This document shows, in pieces, positions 1 through 5,084 of a stretch of 11,912 nt of DNA. Origin of the DNA: CAYOYK01 sp964408185 (GTDB lineage: Bacteria; Bacillota; Clostridia; Christensenellales; Aristaeellaceae); assembly GCA_964408185.1 (NCBI GenBank), contig CAYOYK010000069.1:1-11912 (forward strand), in the 5' to 3' direction. The notes below the pieces were generated by a model. It was not told the DNA's origin and searched no databases. It saw only the letters and a list, made by a program, of their open reading frames with translations. Position numbers and translations under genes: made by a program. Within the stretch, counting starts at the first letter, position 1, and each line of letters starts with the position of its first letter.

Positions 1-919
1 CATCGCCGCCATGCGCGAAATGATCGTTTCAAAGGACGAAGCGCAGCGCCGCAAAGCGCTTGCGAAGCTTCTTCCGATGCAGCGCGGCGACTTTGAAGCG
101 CTGTACGAGGCGATGCACGGCCAGCCCGTGACCATTCGCTTCCTTGATCCGCCGCTTCACGAGTTCCTTCCGACCGCCGAAGATGATATCGAGGCGCTCG
201 CAAAGCAGATGGATCTTACCGTAGNNNNNNNNNNCAAGATTCACCAGCTGCATGAGTTTAACCCGATGATGGGTCACCGCGGCTGCCGCCTTGCGGTTTC
301 CTTCCCGGAAATTGCCGAGATGCAGACCACCGCCGTCATCGAAGCCGCCATCAATGTTTCAAAGCGCAGCGGCCAGATGGTCAAGCCCGAGATCATGATT
401 CCGCTTGTAGGCGAAGTCAAGGAGCTCAAATACGTTAAGGATATCGTCACCTCCGTTGCAGACAAGCTGATCGCCGAAAGCGGCCTTGATATGCACTACA
501 AGGTAGGCACCATGATAGAGATACCGCGCGCGACAGTCACCGCCGATCAGATCGCCACCGAGGCGGAGTTCTTCAGCTTCGGCACCAACGACCTCACGCA
601 GATGACCTTCGGCTTCAGCCGTGACGACGCCGGCAAGTTCCTCGGCAGCTACTACGACAACAAGATCTTCGAGAGCGATCCCTTCGCCCGTCTGGACCAG
701 AACGGCGTAGGCAAGCTGGTCAAGATGGCCGCCAAGCTGGGCCGCGAGACCCGCAAGGACATCAAGCTGGGCATCTGCGGCGAGCACGGCGGAGATCCCT
801 CCACCATCGAGTTCTGCCATAACGCCGGCCTCAACTACGTGAGCTGCTCGCCTTACCGCGTGCCGATCGCGCGTCTGGCCGCCGCCCATGCCGCCATCAA
901 CGCCAAGAGCAAAAAGTAA
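1..919 (+). CDS. ppdK: Pyruvate,phosphate dikinase, C-terminal part (5' end outside window)
   Basis: Interconverts pyruvate, ATP and phosphate with PEP, AMP and pyrophosphate in the cytoplasm, serving glycolysis or PEP synthesis in anaerobes. The reading frame is open from base 2 (Ile-Ala-Ala before the first Met at base 11), so that Met is internal and the gene starts upstream of the window. About 305 residues remain of a protein that is normally near 870-880. What is left is the PEP/pyruvate-binding TIM barrel: LHEFNPMMGHRGCRLAV just after the N gap, the PEP-enzyme signature FFSFGTNDLTQMTFGFSRDD, and GICGEHGGDPS, whose Cys is the catalytic acid in the family. It ends in the usual SCSPYRVPIARLAAAHAA tail. 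The phosphohistidine domain and the ATP-grasp domain are not in the window. Ten Ns at 225-234 hide about four residues, with the frame kept as written. A terminator follows the stop codon closely, so this gene ends its own transcription unit. Confidence 0.97.
   Translation, partial: IAAMREMIVSKDEAQRRKALAKLLPMQRGDFEALYEAMHGQPVTIRFLDPPLHEFLPTAEDDIEALAKQMDLTVXXXXKIHQLHEFNPMMGHRGCRLAVSFPEIAEMQTTAVIEAAINVSKRSGQMVKPEIMIPLVGEVKELKYVKDIVTSVADKLIAESGLDMHYKVGTMIEIPRATVTADQIATEAEFFSFGTNDLTQMTFGFSRDDAGKFLGSYYDNKIFESDPFARLDQNGVGKLVKMAAKLGRETRKDIKLGICGEHGGDPSTIEFCHNAGLNYVSCSPYRVPIARLAAAHAAINAKSKK
225..234. other. Assembly gap (ten Ns) inside ppdK
   Basis: Ten consecutive undetermined bases lie inside the ppdK reading frame, between a Val codon and a Lys codon. 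The frame continues correctly on both sides. The true length of the missing sequence is unknown because a run of ten is often a placeholder. Nothing suggests a real frameshift or pseudogene here. Confidence 0.98.
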
Positions 920-928
920 GGTTCACCC

Positions 929-961
929 AAGCGGGACGGGGCATGCGCCTCGTCCCGTTTT
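929..961 (+). terminator. Intrinsic terminator after ppdK
   Basis: Ten bases after the ppdK stop, CGGGACGGGGC (932-942) pairs with GCCTCGTCCCG (947-957) around the four-base loop ATGC. This gives an 11-bp stem with one G-U pair. Flanking AA and TT extend the stem, and four T residues (958-961) follow. This is a standard rho-independent terminator for ppdK, though its T tract is short. Confidence 0.85.
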
Positions 962-990
962 ACGTGCGTAAGCGGACAGCAACGGAACCA

Positions 991-1019
991 ATCACATCCC
1001 ACCCTTCGGTACATATATT
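991..1019 (+). promoter_or_regulatory. Candidate promoter for the collagen-like gene pair
   Basis: ATCACA (991-996) and TATATT (1014-1019), 17 bases apart, match the vegetative -35 and -10 boxes at 4/6 and 5/6 positions. The same stretch can be read as a mother-cell sporulation promoter: CATATATT at 1012-1019 is close to the SigE -10 consensus CATACANT, with TCACATC (992-998) 13 bases upstream. Either reading puts the transcription start near 1026, inside the left arm of the following hairpin. It is the only AT-rich box in the 160-base leader. No expression data are available, so the sigma factor is undecided. Confidence 0.4.
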
Positions 1020-1056
1020 GGGATTGAGCGAGCGTTCACTCGTTCAGTCCCTTTTT
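1020..1056 (+). terminator. Strong terminator-like hairpin in the leader of the first collagen-like gene
   Basis: GGGATTGAGCGAG (1020-1032) pairs with CTCGTTCAGTCCC (1039-1051) over 13 bp, including two G-U pairs, around a six-base loop. Five T residues follow (1052-1056). This is a better intrinsic terminator than the one nearer ppdK. It ends only 25 bases before the collagen-like start codon, which leaves no room for a promoter downstream. It may be a backup terminator that insulates the gene from ppdK. If transcription begins upstream of it, it would be an attenuator. If transcription begins near 1026, only its upper half would form, as a 5' stem-loop on the mRNA. Confidence 0.75.
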
Positions 1057-1070
1057 GATTTGACACCGAT

Positions 1071-1075
1071 GGGAG
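1071..1075 (+). promoter_or_regulatory. Ribosome binding site deciding the start of the first collagen-like gene
   Basis: GGGAG lies 6 bases before ATG 1082, 9 before ATG 1085 and only 3 before an in-frame GTG at 1079. The spacing favours ATG 1082 or 1085 over the GTG. Confidence 0.7.
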
Positions 1076-1081
1076 AATGTG

Positions 1082-2959
1082 ATGATGAATAACTATGAAT
1101 ACAACTGCCCCGGCAAGTGCAATCACTGCCCGATCGTCCCGGACTGCGTCACCTCCATTCAAGGCCCTCCGGGGCCGCAGGGTATGCCCGGCCCGCAGGG
1201 CCCGCAAGGCCCGCGCGGGGAGCGCGGCCCGCAGGGACAGACTGGCATGAAAGGCGAAACGGGCTGCTCCGGCCCTGTCGGCCCCCGTGGAATGGCAGGC
1301 CCGCAGGGCCCCCGCGGCCCGCAAGGCCCGCGCGGCGAAATCGGCCCCAAGGGCGACGCGGGCTGCATGGGCCCGCAGGGAATCCCCGGCAATCAAGGCC
1401 CCATAGGGCCTAAGGGCGATCGCGGGCCTGTCGGGCCAATGGGCGATCCGGGGCACGTCGGCCCCGTCGGCCCCAAGGGCGAACGTGGCGAGCAGGGGGA
1501 ACGCGGGCCGATTGGCGAGCAAGGGCCGCAGGGCGAGCAGGGGCCGCAGGGCGTGACCGGACCTCAGGGGCCGCAGGGCGACCCCGGCTGTCAGGGCGCG
1601 CAGGGTGAGCAAGGGCCTATCGGCCCCGCAGGCCCCAAGGGCGAGCAAGGCCCCACGGGAGCCTCGCCCACGGTTGCGATTGGCAGCGTCACAGAGGGCG
1701 GCGAAGCCGCCGTCACCGCCGTGCCCACGGAAACCGGCGTTTTGCTGGACTTTGTGCTGCCTGCCGGGCCTGCCGGCGCACAGGGCGCGCAGGGGCCGCA
1801 GGGAGAGCAGGGCGTCCAAGGCGAGCAGGGCGAGCGGGGGCCGCAGGGCCCCATGGGCGCGACGCCCACCGTCGCCGTGGGCAGCGTAACCAGCGGCGCG
1901 GAGGCGCAAGTCACCGCTGAGCCTACGGAAACGGGTGTCGCCCTCAGCTTTGTCCTGCCCATCGGCCCGGCTGGCCCGCAGGGAGCACAGGGCGAACCCG
2001 GCCTGCCGGGCGAGACGGGCGAACCCGGCGAGCAAGGGCCTATGGGAGCCGCGCCCACAGTGGGCGTAGGCAGCGTCACCGCCGGAGAGGAGGCGCAGGT
2101 AACGGCCGTCCCCACCGCGACGGGCGTTGTGCTGGACTTTGTCGTGCCCATCGGCCCGGCGGGGGCACAGGGAGAGCAGGGCGAGCAAGGCCCCAAGGGC
2201 GAGCCCGGCGAACAGGGCGAACCCGGCGAGCAAGGCCCGATGGGGGCCGTGCCTACCATCGCGATCGGCGACGTGTCCTCCGGTTCCGAGGCCTCCGTAA
2301 CAGCCATTCCCACCGCGACAGGGGTTTCCTTGGATTTCGTTGTGCCTGTTGGCCCGGAGGGGCCTCAGGGCGAGCAGGGCCCCGTCGGCGAGCAAGGCCC
2401 CAAGGGCGAGCCCGGCGATCCCGGCCCGCAAGGCCCGGCCGGGCAGGCCCCCGTGATGACCGTGGCCGAGGATACGCCCACGAGCTACCGAATCAGCTTT
2501 GAAACCGCAGAAGGCCCGGTCGTCAGCCCGAACCTGAGGGCCGGGATCGAGCACTATGAGTTTGATCTTTCCGCGCGCAACAGCACGGCGGAGATTCCCC
2601 TTGCCAAGCTGGTCTTGACGCTGGCATACAGAACCCCCGTCCAGCTTGCGCTTTCCGTGCGGCCGGCGAGCGTGCCGATTCTGGCGGATATCCGGCGCAC
2701 GTCGGTATTCAACACGGCTGCCGTCAAGGCCGAGACCTACGACAGTACCACCCTCACGGGCCCGCTGCTATTGGACAACAACCTCTACAACCAGTCGCAG
2801 GACACCAACTGGACGTGCATCCGTCAGCGGGATCCTGTCAGCGGCCTGTGGTCGATGTGCGAGGTGATTATTTTCGCCTCCGACAACGCAGCCAGAACCT
2901 CCGTCTGCGTCAAGTGGCTCTATACGGACGTTTCCTTTTCCGAGCCGCAGGAGCAGTGA
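1082..2959 (+). CDS. Collagen-like surface protein 1 (Gly-X-Y repeats with beta inserts)
   Basis: A 625-residue protein, probably a trimeric triple-helical rod on the cell or spore surface. In order: a short N-terminus with Cys 9, 13, 16 and 22 (C-x3-C-x2-C-x5-C); 55 unbroken Gly-X-Y triplets (residues 28-192) rich in GPQ, GPR, GEQ and GPK-GE pairs, where Lys-Gly-Glu/Asp is known to stabilise collagen helices lacking hydroxyproline; four 35-residue inserts starting at 195, 261, 324 and 390, joined by 9-11 Gly-X-Y triplets; and a C-terminal globular domain from about 456 to 625 that I do not recognise. No signal peptide or LPXTG anchor is visible, which fits a spore-layer protein made in the mother cell better than a secreted one. 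The inserts resemble modules in phage tail fibres and clostridial collagen-like proteins. The paralogue starts 24 bases downstream, so the two are probably co-transcribed. The family is sure; the location and role are inferred. Confidence 0.9.
   Translation: MMNNYEYNCPGKCNHCPIVPDCVTSIQGPPGPQGMPGPQGPQGPRGERGPQGQTGMKGETGCSGPVGPRGMAGPQGPRGPQGPRGEIGPKGDAGCMGPQGIPGNQGPIGPKGDRGPVGPMGDPGHVGPVGPKGERGEQGERGPIGEQGPQGEQGPQGVTGPQGPQGDPGCQGAQGEQGPIGPAGPKGEQGPTGASPTVAIGSVTEGGEAAVTAVPTETGVLLDFVLPAGPAGAQGAQGPQGEQGVQGEQGERGPQGPMGATPTVAVGSVTSGAEAQVTAEPTETGVALSFVLPIGPAGPQGAQGEPGLPGETGEPGEQGPMGAAPTVGVGSVTAGEEAQVTAVPTATGVVLDFVVPIGPAGAQGEQGEQGPKGEPGEQGEPGEQGPMGAVPTIAIGDVSSGSEASVTAIPTATGVSLDFVVPVGPEGPQGEQGPVGEQGPKGEPGDPGPQGPAGQAPVMTVAEDTPTSYRISFETAEGPVVSPNLRAGIEHYEFDLSARNSTAEIPLAKLVLTLAYRTPVQLALSVRPASVPILADIRRTSVFNTAAVKAETYDSTTLTGPLLLDNNLYNQSQDTNWTCIRQRDPVSGLWSMCEVIIFASDNAARTSVCVKWLYTDVSFSEPQEQ
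1163..1657 (+). repeat. 55 Gly-X-Y triplets, collagen-like protein 1
   Basis: Uninterrupted Gly-X-Y coding for 165 residues, read as a 9-base period with GG at every third codon. Common triplets are GPQ, GPR, GEQ and GPK. Cys occurs in triplets 12, 23 and 48. At the usual 0.286 nm per residue this would form a rod of about 47 nm. The DNA repeat is degenerate, so it is protein-driven rather than a recent tandem expansion. Confidence 0.95.
1664..2446 (+). repeat. Four 35-residue inserts with Gly-X-Y linkers, collagen-like protein 1
   Basis: Units begin at 1664, 1862, 2051 and 2249, giving periods of 198, 189 and 198 bases (66, 63 and 66 residues). Each unit is 35 residues followed by 9-11 collagen triplets. 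Conserved positions within a unit are P2, G7, V9, G12, E14-A15, V17, A19, P21-T22, G25-V26, L28, F30, P33 and G35. Alternating hydrophobic residues suggest beta strands. They look like the modules that interrupt collagen repeats in phage tail fibres and clostridial collagen-like proteins. Confidence 0.9.
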
Positions 2960-2983
2960 CTTTAACCGTTAGGAGAGAAACCC

Positions 2984-4846
2984 ATGAACTGTAATGTATG
3001 CAATCACATGAACCGATGCGGTTCCTGCTCCTCCTGCTGTGGGGACGGCGTCGTGGCGCAGGGGCCGCAGGGCATGCCGGGGGAGCAGGGCATACCGGGG
3101 CTGCAGGGCCTCAGGGGTGCGCGCGGAGCGCAAGGCTATTGCGGGATGAAGGGCGACTCCGGCAGCCGTGGGCCGATGGGCCCGCGAGGCCCGATGGGGC
3201 CGCAGGGCGCTCGCGGCCCGCAGGGGGTGGCGGGCGATACAGGCCCGAAGGGCGACCCCGGACAACGGGGGCCGCAGGGCGTTCCGGGCAATCAGGGATT
3301 CACAGGCCCGCAGGGAGAGCGCGGGGCGATAGGCCCTCAGGGAGACCAAGGAGCGACCGGCCCGGCCGGCCCCAAGGGCGAGAAGGGCGGCCCCGGTCGG
3401 CCCGGCCCGCAGGGAGAGCAAGGGCCGCAGGGCGAAAGGGGAAAGCAGGGACGCATGGGGCCGCAAGGCGCTCCGGGCGAAAGCGGCTGCTCCGGCCCGC
3501 CGGGTGAGCCGGGCGAAATCGGCCCCGTCGGCCCTGCGGGCGATAGGGGCGCTGTCGGCCCCACGCCTGTAATCGTCATCGGGATGGTCGCGCCCGGCAC
3601 AGAGGCGGCGGTGTTCGCCAACCCCACGGACGATGGAGTCGCGCTCAGCTTTGTTCTGCCCGTCGGCCCTCAGGGCGAGAACGGGGAGCCGGGGCCGCAG
3701 GGCGAGCCGGGCCTCCGGGGCAACGAAGGCGCTATCGGGCCGCAGGGCCCTGCGGGAGAAACGCCCGCGATCACCGTGGGGGACGTTTCCGCAGGCACAG
3801 AAGCAAGCGTATCTGCCGATCCCACCGCGGCGGGCGTAGCGCTGAGCTTCACCCTGCCCATCGGCCCGGAGGGGCCGCGCGGCGAAAAAGGCGTGCCCGG
3901 CCCGCAAGGCGAGAGGGGCGAACCCGGCCCCCAAGGCCCTGCGGGCGAAACACCCGCGATCCGCATCGGGGAGGTGCAGTCCGGCGAGGAAGCGGCTGTC
4001 TCGGCCGAGACCGGCGCGGCGGGCGTTACGCTGAGCTTTACCCTGCCCATCGGCCCGGAAGGGCCGCAGGGCGAGCACGGCCCGCGCGGCCAAGCGGGAG
4101 AACGGGGTGAAGCCGGGGTGCAGGGGCCTGAGGGCGAACCGGGCGCAACGCCCACGCTGGAAATCGCGCAGGTCACCTCCGGCGAAACCGCCGACGTGCA
4201 GGCCACGCCTACGCAAACGGGCGTTGCGCTGAGCTTCGTGCTGCCCATCGGCCCCGCGGGCGCGCAGGGCGAGCAGGGCGCGCCGGGCCTCCAAGGCGAG
4301 CAGGGCGAGCAAGGCGAACCCGGCCCGCAGGGAATCGCAGGCCCCGGCGTGGAGATCAGCGAGGCGGCAAACACGCCAGACGACTATCGGCTGGCCTTCC
4401 GCACCGATCGGCAGGAGATCACCAGCCCCAACCTGAAGCAGACGCTCCAGACCTACAACGCGGATCTGTCCGCTGCGGGCCGCGCGCTGGAGGTTCCCCT
4501 CGGCGCGCTGGTTCTCACCTGCGCGTACGCCTCCGGCACCACGCTGCGGGTCGGCGTTCGGGCAGCGAACGCGGCCGCGCCGGTACGGGCGGACATCCGC
4601 CGCACTAGCTTCTACGACAAATCCGCCGTCGAGGCGCAGACAAATGACAATACGGCCGTGGACGGCCCTCTGTCGCTGGACGACGCGGTTTACAGCGCGT
4701 CGCAGGAGACGTGCCAGATCCTTGTTCGTCAGCGCGACCCGGCCGGCGGCTTGTGGTCGATGTGCGAGGTAAATCTGTTTGCTTCGGCCGGAGGCGCGCG
4801 AACCTCGGTTTGGGTGGAGTGGTTCTACAACAGCAGCGCGATCTAG
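2984..4846 (+). CDS. Collagen-like surface protein 2 (tandem paralogue)
   Basis: A 620-residue paralogue of the gene just upstream, with the same plan. The N-terminus is cysteine-rich (Cys 3, 6, 12, 15, 18, 19: two C-x2-C pairs and a CC). Then come 55 unbroken Gly-X-Y triplets (27-191), four 35-residue inserts starting at 194, 260, 323 and 389 with Gly-X-Y linkers of the same lengths as in protein 1, and a C-terminal domain from about 456. That domain shares TSPNL or SPNL, IRRTS and RQRDPxxGLWSMCEV with protein 1. The third insert lacks the usual Pro-Thr (Thr-Gly instead) and the fourth has Ala for the first conserved Gly. AGGAG at 2971-2975, 8 bases before the ATG, fixes the start. There is no signal peptide or wall-sorting signal. 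The two proteins could form heterotrimers or stagger in one fibre, but this is inference. A strong hairpin 13 bases after the stop ends the unit. Confidence 0.9.
   Translation: MNCNVCNHMNRCGSCSSCCGDGVVAQGPQGMPGEQGIPGLQGLRGARGAQGYCGMKGDSGSRGPMGPRGPMGPQGARGPQGVAGDTGPKGDPGQRGPQGVPGNQGFTGPQGERGAIGPQGDQGATGPAGPKGEKGGPGRPGPQGEQGPQGERGKQGRMGPQGAPGESGCSGPPGEPGEIGPVGPAGDRGAVGPTPVIVIGMVAPGTEAAVFANPTDDGVALSFVLPVGPQGENGEPGPQGEPGLRGNEGAIGPQGPAGETPAITVGDVSAGTEASVSADPTAAGVALSFTLPIGPEGPRGEKGVPGPQGERGEPGPQGPAGETPAIRIGEVQSGEEAAVSAETGAAGVTLSFTLPIGPEGPQGEHGPRGQAGERGEAGVQGPEGEPGATPTLEIAQVTSGETADVQATPTQTGVALSFVLPIGPAGAQGEQGAPGLQGEQGEQGEPGPQGIAGPGVEISEAANTPDDYRLAFRTDRQEITSPNLKQTLQTYNADLSAAGRALEVPLGALVLTCAYASGTTLRVGVRAANAAAPVRADIRRTSFYDKSAVEAQTNDNTAVDGPLSLDDAVYSASQETCQILVRQRDPAGGLWSMCEVNLFASAGGARTSVWVEWFYNSSAI
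3062..3556 (+). repeat. 55 Gly-X-Y triplets, collagen-like protein 2
   Basis: Exactly the same number of triplets as in the upstream paralogue, alignable without gaps. Triplets 10 (GMK), 14 (GPR), 16 and 18 (GPQ), 21 (GPK), 24 (GPQ), 26 (GNQ), 35 (GPK) and 45 (GPQ) are identical. Cys occurs at triplet 9 (Y position) and at triplet 48 (X position), the latter shared with protein 1. Confidence 0.95.
3563..4348 (+). repeat. Four 35-residue inserts with Gly-X-Y linkers, collagen-like protein 2
   Basis: Units begin at 3563, 3761, 3950 and 4148, giving periods of 198, 189 and 198 bases, identical to the upstream gene. Most units carry the LSFxLPIG or LSFVLPVG ending before returning to Gly-X-Y. 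Unit 3 (3950) and unit 4 (4148) have each lost one or two consensus positions. Confidence 0.9.
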
Positions 4847-4859
4847 CGCGGCGTACCCC

Positions 4860-4895
4860 GCCGCCCCGTGGGAGATACGGCTCCCGCGGGGCGGC
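4860..4895 (+). terminator. Long GC-rich hairpin after the collagen-like pair
   Basis: GCCGCCCCGTGGGAG (4860-4874) pairs with CTCCCGCGGGGCGGC (4881-4895) over 15 bp with one G-U pair and a six-base loop. It sits 13 bases after the stop codon, the normal place for a terminator. The following bases (CTTGCG) lack a real T tract, so it may terminate poorly or act mainly as a 3' stabilising hairpin. Confidence 0.65.
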
Positions 4896-5037
4896 CTTGC
4901 GCTGAGCCAAAAGCATATGCCGCGTCGGAGCCTCCCCGCGACGCAAGATTTACAGCTTGTTTTCATCCGGGTGGGACGGAGGCCTTGCATTTTTCGCCAA
5001 AGGATGGTTAAATTGTAAAGGTAAAATTTTGCTTCCT

Positions 5038-5055
5038 TATTAGCGATATTAGCGA
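5038..5055. repeat. Perfect 9-base tandem repeat upstream of rbgA
   Basis: TATTAGCGA occurs twice head to tail (5038-5046 and 5047-5055) in the probable leader or promoter of the rbgA operon. It could be a small operator or simple slippage. No function is established. Confidence 0.8.
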
Positions 5056-5068
5056 TGATTTGCGAGCC

Positions 5069-5076
5069 GGAAGGAG
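5069..5076 (+). promoter_or_regulatory. Ribosome binding site deciding the rbgA GTG start
   Basis: GGAAGGAG ends 8 bases before GTG 5085. The in-frame ATG at 5055 has only AT-rich sequence in front of it and no Shine-Dalgarno match, so the GTG is preferred. Confidence 0.85.
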
Positions 5077-5084
5077 CCCTTGCT

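Larger units (their letters stand above)
4896..5084 (+). promoter_or_regulatory. Intergenic region with likely promoter for the rbgA operon
   Basis: Between the hairpin and rbgA no gene is visible. A minor 6-bp hairpin (GCGTCG 4922-4927 with CGACGC 4939-4944) is followed by an AT-rich stretch (about 4985-5056) that stands out in this GC-rich DNA and is the natural place for the operon promoter. The best box pair I see is TTGCAT (4985-4990), 17 bases, TTAAAT (5008-5013), which is weak at 3/6 and 4/6. TAAAAT at 5022-5027 is a better -10 but has no matching -35. Confidence 0.35.

Noticed and set aside
1..919. ppdK as a pseudogene because of the Ns
   Set aside because: The frame and conserved motifs continue correctly on both sides of the ten Ns, so this is an assembly gap.
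1079..1081. GTG as the start of collagen-like protein 1
   Set aside because: Only 3 bases separate it from GGGAG; the ATG at 1082 has proper spacing.
992..2554. Long open frame of 520 codons on the minus strand
   Set aside because: It is antisense to the first collagen-like gene. The Gly-X-Y coding pattern (GG at every third codon, GC-rich) removes stop codons from the opposite strand. It translates to low-complexity Ala/Leu/Arg sequence with no known motif.
1163..3556. CRISPR array or minisatellite in the repetitive region
   Set aside because: The repeats have a 9-base codon-driven period, differ in sequence and lie in one long open frame per gene; there are no constant repeats with spacers.
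1082..4846. Prophage remnant, because the inserts resemble tail-fibre modules
   Set aside because: No capsid, portal, integrase, lysis or other phage gene lies nearby, and the flanking genes are ordinary chromosomal ones.
5055..5057. ATG as the start of rbgA
   Set aside because: No Shine-Dalgarno sequence upstream. The GTG at 5085 has one and places the catalytic His at position 9.
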